Shown piece after piece: positions 20,101 to 32,694 of a stretch of 64,000 nucleotides of DNA. The notes under the pieces were generated by a model. It saw nothing but the letters and a program-made list of their open reading frames with translations. It searched no databases and had not been told where the DNA came from. The first letter of the stretch is position 1. Each line of letters opens with the position of its first letter. Source of the DNA: Sva-07 sp963743825 (GTDB taxonomy: Bacteria; Actinomycetota; Acidimicrobiia; Acidimicrobiales; Ilumatobacteraceae); assembly GCA_963743825.1 (NCBI GenBank), contig CAVURC010000020.1:310001-374000 (forward strand). Direction: 5' to 3'. Made by a program: the position numbers and the translations under genes.

Positions 20101-23100
20101 CTCACGTGGAGGCTCGTCACCGCGCCCGATCGGCCAGCTGACCGGGTCGCTCACGGGCGCAGCGCCGCAGTTGACGTACACGGCACCAACGAATCGGCCG
20201 ACCGATGCCTTCGTCTACGAAGTCAGCGACGGCACGCTCACCGCGCAGGCGACGATCACCCTCACCATCCTGCGGGCGAACATCGTGCCGGTGGCCGACG
20301 ACGACGTGGCCACAACCACGCAGGAGACCCCGGTGTCGGTCGCGGTGCTGGTCGGTGACACCGACGCCGACGGCGACATCCTGACCGTGACGGGGTACAC
20401 GAACGGCGCCCACGGCACAGTGCGCGTGCTCCGCATCGGAGTGCACCTACACGCCGGAGCCCGGGTACTTCGGCAGCGACACGTTCACCTACACGATCGT
20501 CGACGGGTTCGGCGGGAGCGACCAGGCGAGCGTGGCGGTGACGATCGACCCGTCACCGATCGCCGCGAGCCTCGCAGCCGGCGACACCCACCACTGGCCC
20601 TGGGGCGACGTCGATCAACCTCGCCGACATCCCGTACGAGCGCATGCGACAGCTCGACGTCGACGTCTCGAACTCGCCCTCGCCCGACGTTCGCCCTGGC
20701 TCGACGTTCACCGCTCGCTCGGCGTTCACCCTTGGCGCGACGGTCTCCCGCTCTCCGACTTCGCACCGCTCGCACGCCGCTCCCCCAGCGCCGCGAGCAC
20801 GCCGCTGTCGGAGATCCCGGTCGACTACCCAGGCGGCTGGCCGGCGCTGCTGGAGGGCACCCCGCTCGCAGGCACACCCGACCCAGAGCATCACGTTCGG
20901 CGAGTTCCTCGCGCTCTACGACACCCTGGCACCGCCTGCCCCCGGCGCTGCGCGACCTGACGCTCGAGGACGTGTCGTTCTTCGACGGCACGACGCTCGC
21001 GAACGGCTCGCCGGCCGCGTTCCTGCTCGGAGCGACGCCGATCGCCGACATCCGTTACGGCGCGCAGTCGTGGTGCGACAAGCTTGCCGGCGCACGAAGG
21101 GAGCGTCAACGTGCGCGTCGCTGGGTGTCGGCCCGACGACGACTCTGCTCGAACTCGACGCCGACACCGACGCCGCCGCCGTGCTCGCCGAGCAGCCCGA
21201 CCTTCGGCGTGTCGCGCTGCAGGACAACTTCGACGCCTTCGTCGATGCGCCGGTCAGCGATGCCCGGCTGAACGAGCTCAACCTCTTCGCCACCAACCTC
21301 GGACTGGTCAGCGTCGGCGCAGCGATCGATGCCTCGGCCGCCGTCGGATCGGTGTTGATCTCCGACATCCCGGTCAACGACACGAACCCCGACGACGGCG
21401 CCTACGGTCGACGCGATCTCGTCGTCGACTGCATCAGCTTCGTCTGCTCGGGCTGGGGCGACGCTCGGTCAGGCAAAGGCGGCCGGCGCGCTCGTCGCCG
21501 GTGCGAAGTTGCAGGACGTCGGTCGGGCCTTCTTCGACCACACCGTCGCCGGCAACCCACCGATCTCTGTGGCCCAGATCACGTCGGCGCTGCCCGCGTC
21601 GGTCGACGTCAACGACGTCATCGTCGGCTCGCTCGACCAGAGCGACTTCCCGTGGGAAGACGTCGACCTCACGACCGCGGGCCTGCAGGACTTCGCACAG
21701 ACCGGCGCCACGCTGGACTGGAACCTGCGGTTGAACGTCGACAGCTCACGCGCCGGTCCCGGCCCCTTCGCCACCACCGTGACTGTCACGCTCCCTCCCG
21801 GATTTCGCACGTTCGCTCCCACACCGGCACGCCCGGCACCGGTCGCTCTGAACACGTTCACACCCGCCGCCGGCGCGTTCACCGGACCCGCTGCTACCGA
21901 TGGGCCCGACGGGCAGATCCTCGTGTGGACGATCGCCGATGTTGCAGTCGACACCGACTACACCCTGTCGTTTCGCACCACGCCGGGCCTGAAGCTCGGC
22001 CAAGCCCGAGCGGTCGCCAAGGTCGAGATCACCAACGGGGCAGCGACCACGGCCGGTGTCGTCGGTGTCGTCGACACAGCCGACGCATCTGCCGAAGCGG
22101 GATCGGCGCTTCCCGTCGAGAGCAACGTGTTGTATCTCGGCTACGTCGACCGCGCCGACGACCTCGACCTCTACGGCTTCGAGCCGACTCCGCTCGCCCA
22201 GGTTGGCGTACGCCTCAGCCACCTTGCGGGAGACGGCGACCTGGTCGTCTACGGCCCGTCGACCGACAACCCGACCAACTCGCCGTCGCCGGTCGCCACC
22301 CGAACGGCCACCCCGTCTGCCCCGCCACTCGTCGCGGAAGACTTCGACATCTCGGGCACCGGCTACTCGCCCGAGCCCGACACCGATGCGGGCATCCCGC
22401 TCATCGACGGCCTCACGGTGGTCGGCAGGTCGGCCGCCCGGAACACCGATGTCGAGGCGGTCGACGCCATCGAGCCCGACCTGCTCCAGGTGAGCTCGTA
22501 CAACTCGGCGACCTCGAACGAACCGTACGTGCTGCGCGTCCGAGAGGTCGACCCACCGCGAACCCCGACCTGCACGGCGTACGCCCGAACCGGCGGCGTG
22601 GCCGGAACACTTCCCAACCTCACCGCCCTCCCAGCCGACCTTGCGACGATCATCTTGGTCAACCGTGAGCGTCTCGGCGACACGTTCGGCACCGTGGCGG
22701 CCGACGACGTCGTCGCTGCACTGTCGACATTTGCGGCACGCCCCGATGTGAAGGGCGTCGTCATCCCGGTCGAGGGCGACCCGGGTGTTGCATCGGCCTA
22801 TGCCGCATGGAACGCGAACCCCTGTGTCACCGATCGGGCGAACAAGGTCGTCAACGAGATCACGCAGCTCGTCGTCGGGATCCGCAACGGTGCACTGCCC
22901 GGAGTCGCCGCCCACCCGGCGCTGCAGAACGTCGTGGTCGTCGGCGGCGATGACATCATCCCGATGGCCCGCCTCGACGACACCACACGCCTCGGCAACG
23001 AGACTGGCTACGCCGACACCTTCGACGTCAACGGGTCGTACTACGGGGCGCTCAGTACCAGTCACTTCCTGAGCGACGACCCCTACGGCGACCTCGATCC

Positions 23101-26100
23101 GATCGAGTGGGCGACACGCCGGCTCTACGTGCCCGAGCTGGCGCTTGGCCGCCTCGTCGAATCGCCGACCCAGATCATCGCCCAGCTCGACGCGTTCGCA
23201 GACGCTTCGGGGCGTCTCGACGCCGGCCGCGCCTACGCCGCCGGCTACGACTTCATGACCGACGGCGCGAGCTCGGTGCGTCAGGCATTGTCGACGTCGT
23301 TGGCCGCAGCGAACGGGGGGCCGGCAACGGTGACCGGGCCGACCAACGAGTCGACGTGGACCGGCTCCGAGCTCCTCGCCGACCTGACCCGACCACCCGC
23401 ACCGAGCATCGATGCGATCTTCGGCCACTTCGACCACACCGCGCTCGAAACTCCGGCCGGCGATGGCGTCCGCGCCGACGAACTCGCCACCGCACTCCCC
23501 GACGGAGCGCGACTCGTGTTCTCGATGGGATGCCACTCGGGCCTCGCCGTCTCCGATGCCGTCGTCGGCGGCGGAGCCCTCGCCGACGACCTCGCCGCGG
23601 CGTTGACCGCACGCGGCGCCGTGTACCTGGCAGCTACCGGCTACGGCTACGGCGACCAGATCAGTGTCGGCCTGCAGGAGCGGCTGATGACGCTGTTCGC
23701 CGCCGAACTCGACGGTTCGGTCTCGTTGGGCGACGCACTCCGTAATGCCAAACAGCGGTACTTCGCGAGCCAGGGCCTGTACGGCGTGTACGACGAGAAA
23801 GCGCTGTCGAGCACGATCATGTACGGCCTGCCGATGTTCGCCGTCGGAACTGAGCGCCCGTCAGGCCGACGCCGCCGAACGCGACGGCAACGCCGATTCC
23901 CGGAACGCTCGGTCTGTCGTCGATCTCCTACACCGAGGATTTCACGTTCACCCCACGATCGGCCGACGCAGGCCGCTGGTTCGAGGCTGATGCAGGTACT
24001 GGCCGTCAGTTGCCACAGATCACCGCCGGCCGGCCGGTCCAACCACACGCCGAGACCGACGTGACCGCCATCGCAACGGACAACACGCTGCTCCCGGCGC
24101 ACGGTGCCGTGGTGAGCGGACTGGTCACCGGTGATGTCGTGGCCGACTTCGACGCCGCGTTCAGCCGTCCAACGCTCGACAACGCCGCCGGCGAACCCGA
24201 ACCCGTGAACGCCGTCGCGGCGTTCCCGACCCGACTCGCCGGCGTGACGACGGCCAGCGACGAGCGGGGCCCCGTCGGGCCCGACGGCATCCAACAGCGC
24301 CAACAGCTCGTGCTGATCCCGGGCCAGTTCCTGTCGGGCACGAACGACACACCGGGTCGGGGCACCCAGGTCCTCTTCGACCAGATGTCGGGCGACGTCT
24401 ACTACTCGCCGTCGACCGACTGGACGCCGCCGAAGGTCGGCGAGGTGGTGCTGTCACGTGCCTCCGGCGACACCACTGCCCTCGTCACCGTCGACGCATC
24501 CGACGCGTCGGGCATCCACCGAACGGTCGCCCTCTACCAGGCGGGTGGCGACTGGACGTCCGTCGATCTCGGAGTTGGATCAGGTGTCTTCACGGGGACG
24601 CTCAGCGTGCCCACCGCGATCGCCAACGAACAGATCCGCGTCGTCGTCCAAGTGGTCGACGGTGCCGGCAACGTGTCGTGGGCCTCGAACAAGGGCCCAG
24701 GGTTCACACCGACTCCGCCACCACCACCTCCACCAACCGTGGCGCTTTCACCGGTGGTTCCGACTTCGGGCTGGTTCGGTGCCGCGCCGCAGATCACGGT
24801 GGTGGGCAACGCCTCGGCCACGTTCGACGTGTCGATCGACGGCGGGCCGAAGGTGACCTATCTCGGACCGTTCACGCCGACGGGCCTCGCCGACGGTGCC
24901 CACGTCATCGAGGCAATCGGCTCCGACGGGAGCAGTGCGTTCGTCACCGTCCGCGTCGACACCGCACCGCCCGGCGTCGACGTGAGCTTGTCGCCGGCAG
25001 CCAACAGCGCCGGATGGCACAACGCCACGGTCACGGCGACGTTCACCTGCACCGACTCGGCTTCGGGCGTCGCCGGCTGTCCAGCGCCGACCTCGACCGG
25101 CACGCAGGAGGGCACTGCTGTGCCCATCACCGGCACGGCGACCGATCTCGTCGGGCTGACTACCACCCTGAACCGCACGATCAAGGTGGATCGGACTGCA
25201 CCGAGCGTTCCCCTCCTGACGCTCGACCCGGCGACGCCCACGGTCGACCAGGCAACGACGCTGACGGCGTTGTCGTCCGACGGGACTGTCGGGTCTGATC
25301 GGCGGCGAATGGTGGATCGGCGCCGACCCCGGGCGGGGTAGCGCAATGCCACTCAACATCTCGTCGTCGTCGCTGAGCGCATTGATTCCGGCGACCCTCG
25401 CTCCCGGCTCGTACACCGTCTCGGCACGCGCCGTCGACGCAGCCGGCAACTGGAGCGACATCGGCACCACCGTGCTGACCGTCACCGCCGCACAGAATGC
25501 GGTGCCGGTTGCGGTGGCGCAGAGTGTGGATACACCCGAAGACACCGCGCTCGCAATCACGCTCGCGGGCAGCGACGCCGACGCAACCGACGTGGTGTCG
25601 TTCACCGTCGCATCGCAACCCACACACGGAACACTCTCGGGCACAACCCCGAACCTGACCTACACACCCGACACCAACTTCAACGGCAACGACTCGTTCA
25701 CCTTCACCGCCAACGACGGCACCGACACCTCCGAACCCGCCACGATCTCCGTCACCGTGGCGCCCGTCAACGACGCCCCCACCATCACCACACCCGCATC
25801 GCTCGCCACCACCGAAGGCACCACACTGCCGATCACTGCCACCCTCGCCGACCTCGACGGCGACACCGTGACCGTCACATGGAACGTCGCCCCCGGCCCC
25901 GACGTCGACAGCGGCGCCACCTGCGCGATCGCCAACCTCGCCAGCACCACCATCACCTGCACCGACAACGGCACCTACACCCTCACCGCCACCGCATCCG
26001 ACGGCAACAGCGACCGCAGCAGCACCAACCGAACTCACCGTCACCAACGCCAACCCCAACGTCACCATCACCAGCGCCCCCACCGGACCCCTCCCCAACG

Positions 26101-28184
26101 CAACACCCGTCGACATCACCGCCTCCATCACCGACCCAGGCACCAACGACACCCACACCTGCACCATCGACTGGGGCGACAGCACCACCACCACCCGGCA
26201 CCATCACGCCCGACACCATCACACCCGGCACGAGCACCTGCACCGCCACCCACACCTACACCACCGCCGCCACCCACACCGTCACCATCACCGCCACCGA
26301 CGACAACGACGCCACCGCAACCACCACCACCAACATCACCACCCAACCCGCCCACTGTCGGCAATGCGGTGCCGGTTGCGGTGGCGCAGAGTGTGGATAC
26401 ACCCGAAGACACCGCGCTCGCGATCACGCTCGCGGGCAGCGACGCCGACGCAACCGACGTGCTGTCGTTCAGCGTCGCATCGCAACCCACACACGGAACA
26501 CTCTCGGGCACAACCCCGAACCTGACCTACACACCCGACACCAACTTCAACGGCAACGACTCGTTCACCTTCACCGCCAACGACGGCACCGACACCTCCG
26601 AACCCGCCACGATCTCCGTCACCGTGGCGCCCGTCAACGACGCCCCCACCATCACCACACCCGCATCGCTCGCCACCACCGAAGGCACCACACGTGCCGA
26701 TCACTGCCACCGTCGCCGACCTCGACGGCGACACCGTGACCGTCACATGGAACGTCGCCCCCGGCCCCGACGTCGACAGCGGCGCCACCTGCGCGATCGC
26801 CGACCTCGCCAGCACCACCATCACCTGCACCGACAACGGCACCTACACCCTCACCGCCACCGCATCCGACGGCAACGCGACCGCAGCAGCACCAACCGAA
26901 CTCACCGTCACCAACGCCAACCCCAACGTCACCATCACCAGCGCCCCCACCGGACCCCTCCCCAACGCAACACCCGTCGACATCACCGCCTCCATCACCG
27001 ACCCAGGCACCAACGACACCCACACCTGCACCATCGACTGGGGCGACAGCACCACCACCACCGGCACCATCACACCCGACACCATCACACCCGGCACGAG
27101 CACCTGCACCGCCACCCACACCTACACCACCGCCGCCACCCACACCGTCACCATCACCGCCACCGACGACAACGACGCCACCGCAACCACCACCACCAAC
27201 ATCACCACCCAAGCCTCCAACCGCCCACCGACCGCCAACGCCACGACACCTGTCGGCAGTTTCCGGCGTGGCGACTGCCCTGACGCTGTCGGGCTCTGAC
27301 CCGGACGGCGACACACTGTCCTACGTCATCGTGTCGGCACCCTCTCACGGCTCACTGAGCGGCACCGGACCCGTCGTCACCTACACCAGCGCTGCGGGCT
27401 ATGTCGGCGTCGACTCGTTCTCCTTCGCCGTCAGCGACGGCATCAGTCAGTCGCCGGCGGTCACGGCGGCGATCACGGTGACCGCCGCTCCGACCGGAGC
27501 GCGACTGTTGGTGGCCCACGACGCTGCGAGGTCGCAACAACGTCGTGCGCTCGACGGCGCCGTGTTGACAGGCGGCGCGAGCGCCTACATCTTCGTCGAA
27601 CCGAACGGGATGCAGAAGATCGTCCGGGTGAGTTTCCTTCTCGACGAAGCTCCGTTCTCCGTCGAATCCAGCGCACCATTCGACTTCGCAGGCACGTCGC
27701 TCTCCCGCTCCTGCCACGCATGCCTGCCAACGGCGTACCCATTCGAATCGAACCTTCTCGCGCTCGGCAAGCATCGCCTCACCGCAGTCGTGCACTTCGG
27801 CAACGGTTCACAGACGACACTGAACGCAACGTTCACGATCGCAAACACCACATCGCACAGCCTGCTGGTGTCGTCGTCGTCCACACGATCTGCGCCGGTG
27901 CCACTCACCGACGCAACGCTGTCGGGACGGCGATACGTGTTCGTCGGCGCGGCGAGCGACCCGATCGCGGGTCTACGAACCGTGAGGTGTTCCTGATCGA
28001 CGGCAAGGTCGTCGGAATCGATGGGTCGGCGCCGTACGACGCACGAGGAACACGCCCCGACGGGAAAGCGAACTCGTTCGACACGCGCACCTTGCGCAAC
28101 GGTCGGCACCGGCTGACCGCAATCGTCCTCCTCACCGGAGGTGCCAGGGTCGTGTACAACTCCGACTTCAGCGTCACGAACTGA
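17167..28184 (+). CDS. Giant secreted repeat protein with gingipain-like (C25) domain, many frameshifts
   Basis: One coding unit of about 3,670 residues. A signal peptide opens it (hydrophobic VAPVIAVVIALATMFSSIAI, cleavage after AAHA). Next come four and a half 201-residue repeats of Ig/cadherin-like pairs (17317-20013), more such domains, and a degenerate PLADV-like pentapeptide stretch (about 20650-20880). A caspase-fold C25 protease-like domain (about 22600-23860) has candidate His in IFGHFDHT (23426) and Cys in SMGCHSG (23531). Ig-like domains, a Pro run, a duplicated cadherin+PKD unit (25496-27229) and two copies of a C-terminal module (FLLDEAPFSVE; VFLIDGKVVGID) complete it. More than twenty single-base shifts interrupt the frame, but homologous protein continues across each. 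It is likely a cell-surface or exported adhesin/protease. No sortase motif was seen. Confidence 0.75.
17317..20013 (+). repeat. 603-bp coding tandem repeat, four full copies and a half copy
   Basis: Copies begin at 17317, 17921, 18524, 19129 and 19732 (half), at GTGGCTCGTGACGGATGTGG or its equivalent. Spacings are 604, 603, 605 and 603, so the true period is 603 bp or 201 codons. Each copy holds two beta-sandwich modules: one ending YYTPNAGFAGIETITYTLRD, the next containing NGYTYTPN and TDPDGHVDQGTITIRILAA. Copies are nearly identical and differ mainly by scattered single-base indels, often in C runs. Confidence 0.9.
25496..27229 (+). repeat. 867-bp tandem duplication encoding a cadherin-like plus PKD unit
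   Basis: Copy 1 is about 25496-26362 and copy 2 about 26363-27229, each starting AATGCGGTGCCGGTTGCGG. The unit encodes TPEDTALAITLAGSDADATD (cadherin-like), TFTANDGTDTSEPATISVTV, and a PKD domain with CTIDWGDSTTTTGTI. Copy 1 has an extra A near 26008 and an extra C near 26195; copy 2 has an extra G near 26694. Where one copy is frameshifted the other is in frame. Confidence 0.9.
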
Positions 28185-28189
28185 CCGCG

Positions 28190-31100
28190 TTACGAACAAG
28201 CCGCCGTCACGAACCTGGTGGGGGTGTCACCACCCCCAACGCATACCAGTTGTGCGAGCGACGTGGCGATGCGTTCCTCATCACCGTCCATTCGCCCGAT
28301 GGCCATCGATGCCAGGGCAACCTCATAATCGAGACCGTCACGAGTCGTGAGTTCGAGGGCCTGCTCGAAGTACGGCGCGAGCGCCACGGTATCACCCGAG
28401 AGCCGTCTCACACGAGCCTCCAGCCGGGCCAGCGTTCCGGGTAGCACCGGGACGTCGCCGATGCGGTCGAGAGCCTCGTGAGCAGCGGTGGCCGCGTCGA
28501 GCGCTGCAGCAGTTGCCGCCTCACCTGCCAGCACGTGGATTTCGACGAGCCGGACGAGCGAGTCGACGACAAGATCCTCAGCTCCGAGTTCTCTGAACTG
28601 CACGAGCGCATCCGACTGCAGACGCAGAGCGTCGGCACTCCTTCCTCTCCATGCCGCGATCCGTGACAGACCACTGATGGTCATGACTGTCCCGAGGGGA
28701 TAACTCGCCGCCTGCAGCACCCGGTTCGCCCTCTCCAGCAACGCCTCCGCCTCGTCCAATCGGCCCTGGACCGTCAACATTTCGGCGACGTTGTTGTCGG
28801 CAAGTGCAGCGCCGACGACATCGCCGGCCCGCTGATAGAGGTCGGAACTCCTCCCGAAATCCTTGATTGCATCGGCGATTCGGGACTCCTGCCAGGAGGT
28901 GGTGCCACGGTTCAGGAACAGATTCGCCAAACCGATCGAATCGTCGAGCTCAGTGAGCAGCGTGAGCGCCATCTGCTCGTGGGCGGCTCGTTCGGGAAGC
29001 ACCAGCGAGGCGCAACACCACTCGGCGAGCAGGTGCGCCTGCGCCGCTACCGCCCGATCATCTGCTTGGTCGGGGTCGCTCAACAGCTCCTCGCAGACTT
29101 GGAGGCAATCACGCCACTGCCCGCGGTAGTTGTAGATGCTCGCCCGAGCGAGTCGAAGGTAGGCGCCGGCCACCGGATCCGGACAGGCCTTGATCGCTCG
29201 GGCAGTCAACGTCAGACCGGCCCGGTACCTGCCGAGCTTCTCGAGCAAGCGGGCGCGATCGACGGCGATCAGCGCGCGCCCCCCCGCGTCGCTGAGCCGT
29301 GTTCGCGTCGACGAGCGCTTCGAGTGCAGCCTCCGGATGGCCCGCTCGTTCGGCGGCGAATGCCAAGCGGCGGAACGTGGCGCCGCGGACCGACGCCGAC
29401 ACGTCGAGGCGTCGCTGAGCAGCGACGACATCCGCGAGCAGCGACTCGCCGATCTCCATCGCTCCTCGTTCGATTGCGGCTTCGGCCGCGTCGCTGCCCC
29501 AACGAACGATCCGCTCGGGGAGCCCCGACCCGGCAGCGTGGAACGCGAGTGCACTCACCGGGTCGGCGATCGGCACCGAGTCGCCCCATTCCTCGATGAT
29601 GTCCAGAGCTCGCCGATGTACTGCACGTCGGCGACGCACCGACAACCCTTCATACGCGGCGAGGCGAACGAGATCGTTGCGAAAGCGCACGGTGTCACCG
29701 TCGACGATCACCAGGTCGCCAAGCTCCGCTTCCCAAGTTCGGGCCACAGCGAGATCAGACCCGTTCGAGCACACGGCTCAGCGAGCTCCCGGTCCATCGA
29801 CGAACCCAGCACCGAGGCATCCCGGATGAGCTCGCGGCCGGCGATCGGGAGCTGATCGATACGGGCTGCGAGGAGGCGTTCGATCGTCGAGGGATACGAC
29901 GTGGTCCAAGTAGACGACGACGTCGACGACGACGCTGCCGAATCCGCGACGGTGCGCGCAAGCTCCACCAGATACAGCGGGTTGCCCGCCGCGGACTCAC
30001 GCAGTCTCGCGAGCGTCGCATCGCTCGCCGCCAACGCAGGGAGTTCATTGATGAGCAGTTGGTTCGCGTCCTCGTCGTCGATCGGGCGCAACTCGATGGT
30101 CGTCGTCGGTGACGGCACGCTCCCGTCTGGTCGCCGGGTGAAGACGACCGCGACCTCGCGTTCGGGTATCGCGCACAGCGACTCGAGCACCAGGCGCGAT
30201 GCATCGTCGATCCAGTGCACGTCCTCGATCACGATCACACCACCGCGGCCCGCAACCGTCACGACGAACTCAGCCGTCACGGCGTTGAGCCGGTCGGTGC
30301 GGAACTTGTTGTCGAGCGCCTCGACCTCAGCGGTTGAGGGAACGCTTGCGCCGATCACGTCGGCGATCAGCGGGAGCCACGGCAGCAACCCCTTCGCGGA
30401 ACGCTTCACGAACGTCGTGAGCGCGGTTCCCGCGCTGGATTCGTCCTCACGCCCGCCGATTCCTGCGGCGGTCCGGATGAGGCGTCGAAATGGAAGATAC
30501 GGCGATTCCACTTCGTGGGGCTCGGCGCACGCATCACGAGCCATCGATGCGAGGTGTCGGTGTCTCGAGCTTCATGCCACAGCCGCGACTTCCCGGAGCC
30601 GACCGGCCCGACGAGGTCCACGATTCCACCGTCAGCCACCAGGCGTCGCAGCTCGGCCAGCTCGTCGTCGCGGCCCACCAGGATTGGATCAGAGCCGGGG
30701 GGAGGCCCTCCGGCATCGCCCTCCACCACCCGTCCGATCAAGAATGCTTGAACAGGCGCCTTCTTGCCCTTCACGAGGAACGGCTCGAGTGGCGTCGATT
30801 CGAATCGACCGGGGCACGCGCCGTGGAGCCGTTCGCCGGCCATGATCTCACCGGGTTGCGCTCGTGACATCAGGCGCGCGGCCAGGTTCGTTGCATCACC
30901 CATGACGATGTAGGTGCATCGTCGGGGATGGCCCGTGTCGCCGACGAAGACGACGCCCAGATTTGCTCCGATCCGCAGTGGGAGCGGCGTCTGCTCGGTG
31001 ATCCGCCGCAACACACGAAGCAGCCGCTCGCCGTCTCGCTCGGTCGCTGTTGGCGCACCGGAGATGAGCGTCCACCGAACCGAGTTCGCCTCGGCCTGCG

Positions 31101-32004
31101 TTTCGAGCCAGCACACGTCGAACTCGGCAGCTGCCCTGTCGACGATCTCGGTGATCTCGCGGATCCGCTGGTGCAGGCGTTCGACTCCGTCGGAGACGAG
31201 CATGTCGTCGGTTCCGTTGAGGCGGATGAACGCCATCGCTACTTGTTTGAGCTCCCCTGCTCGGTGTTGGGCGTCGACCAGCGAGTGGAACTGCGTCGGC
31301 AACAACCGCCTGATGTCGCCGTCGTCGGCAGGACATCTCGAGGGTGGAACCGTTGGATCGCCGGTTGCCACCCGTCCCGTTCGCAGCTTGGCAGCGCCGC
31401 CCTTCGATGTCGTGACCCACGACGCCGGAAGGGCTGCGGCGAGCTCGTCGTTGATGAGCGCTTCGCCCGCGTTGGCGAGCGCCTCGAGCCTCGCCATCTC
31501 GGTGCTCACCGGCCCGGTAACCATCAGTGCTCGACGCAAGGCCCCGATCAAGTGGTATGCCTGCGTGCCCGACGCCATCCCGCACGACATCCGCAACCGA
31601 ACACCACCCAGTGGCGTCTGGATCAAACCGTCTCGTTCCATGAAGTCGAACATGCGGGCCGCTGCGGTGGCGGCCCGTCGTTCGTGATCCACTCCGTCGT
31701 AGAGGACCACCATGGCGTCGCCGCCGAACTCGAGGACGTCACCGCCGACACCGAACACCTCGTCGATCAACCCCTCGAAGATCGTGTTGAGCACATCGTT
31801 GATGTGTTCCGCTCCACTGCGACCCAACCGGGCCAGTCGCTCCGTCAGACTCGTGAATCCCGACACGTCGAAGAACGCGAGTGTGCCGGTGACCTCGCTC
31901 CAACCCCCGTCGGGGTGCGATGCGAGCGTCGAAAGCGCATGATCGGAGACGTACGGATGCAGCAAGTGCCGGAAATCCGCCTGGAGCAGTTGTTGAGCGG
32001 TCAT
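28190..32004 (-). CDS. Soluble-adenylyl-cyclase-like protein: two class III cyclase domains, AAA ATPase, TPR; frameshifted
   Basis: About 1,271 residues from ATG 32004. Cyclase domain 1 keeps FFDVSGFTSLTERL and FGGDAM, the metal-binding Asp positions. Domain 2 has YIVMGDATNLAARLMSRAQP but FIRLNGTDD where the first metal Asp should be, so it may be inactive or regulatory. A P-loop (DLVGPVGSGKSRLW) and Walker B-like VIVIEDVHWIDDASR follow, then LuxR/MalT-style helical repeats to the stop at 28190. This is the layout of mammalian soluble AC. Frame changes near 30500, 29750 and 29285 leave the domains intact. It would make a cyclic nucleotide in response to an unknown signal. A membrane protein resembling a cyclic-nucleotide-gated defence effector is divergent, 171 bp away. 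Confidence 0.85.
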
Positions 32005-32175
32005 GGGTCAGCAGTCGTGAGCGAACGGCCCACCATCGACCGCGCCGCCGCCCGACGACCCTCACATCGTGACCCGTACACGAATCCCGGTCAAGCCACA
32101 TCGGAGCCGGTGACGGAGGTCTGTTACTGTCTCACCAGCACGATGGCGGCGCGGGACGCTGGACGGGAGTGAGCA

Positions 32176-32694
32176 ATGTCGGACGGGACCGAGGAATCCG
32201 TAGTCGAGCCATACGTACTCAGGTTGCTCGACGAGTGCCGCGAGGAGATCCGGATGTGCGACTCGAAGGCGAGCATCCTCTTCGCCGGTGTGGCGTTCGC
32301 TGCGGCACTTCTTGCCGGACAACTCGTCGACGATTCCACGTTGCTGCGACAGAGTGGTCCGGCCGTCGTGTTGCTGTCCGTGACAGCACTCGCAGCGCTG
32401 GGAGGTTCGATGTGGCTACTCGGGTTTGCTGTGGTGCCGCGTGTTGCCAATCCGACGCCAGGCCACGCTCGATACTTCGAGGAACAAGCATTGTTCGAGA
32501 CTTCCGACTCACTGCTCGCCGTGGTTGCGGAAGACGCGAAGTCGTCCGTCGAACGCCACGCCCAGCAACTGCTGGTGCTCTCACGTATCGCACATCGCAA
32601 GTACGGCCACCTCCGCGTGGCGATGTACGCCGTGTGTGTCGCGGTCGTAGCGATGGCGGTGGCTGCGCCGATCGCCGCGACTCAGTCCGGCTGA
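32176..32694 (+). CDS. Pycsar-effector-like membrane protein (DUF5706/PycTM type)
   Basis: A 172-residue protein with an N-terminal amphipathic helix carrying REEIRMCDSKASILFAGVAF, two hydrophobic segments (about residues 38-55 and 60-85), a cytoplasmic middle portion and a last hydrophobic segment (about 148-168) after QQLLVLSRIAHRKYGHLRVA. The D-x-KA motif beside a membrane helix and the late Q..LS.I..KY motif match my recollection of the Pycsar transmembrane effector family, in which a cyclic pyrimidine nucleotide triggers membrane damage. GGGAGTGAGCA before the ATG is a fair ribosome binding site. The divergent cyclase makes a cyclase-effector pair plausible. Family assignment was made by eye. 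Confidence 0.6.
   Translation: MSDGTEESVVEPYVLRLLDECREEIRMCDSKASILFAGVAFAAALLAGQLVDDSTLLRQSGPAVVLLSVTALAALGGSMWLLGFAVVPRVANPTPGHARYFEEQALFETSDSLLAVVAEDAKSSVERHAQQLLVLSRIAHRKYGHLRVAMYAVCVAVVAMAVAAPIAATQSG

Noticed and set aside
20650..20880. True pentapeptide-repeat domain of the topoisomerase-inhibitor type
   Set aside because: Only a degenerate 15-bp period is visible through several frameshifts, too uncertain for a separate feature.
17921..21271. Open frame of 1,116 codons rich in Arg, Pro, His and Ser
   Set aside because: It stitches together wrong-frame translations of the 603-bp repeats. Real beta-sandwich sequence appears in alternating frames at the same positions.
25346..27283. His/Pro-rich runs suggesting a metal-binding protein
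   Set aside because: They arise only where the frame slips in the 867-bp repeat. The correct frame gives PKD-domain sequence, as the other copy shows.
30928..32172. Open frame antisense to the cyclase gene
   Set aside because: Sense strand carries cyclase motifs; the antisense product has no family-like segment.
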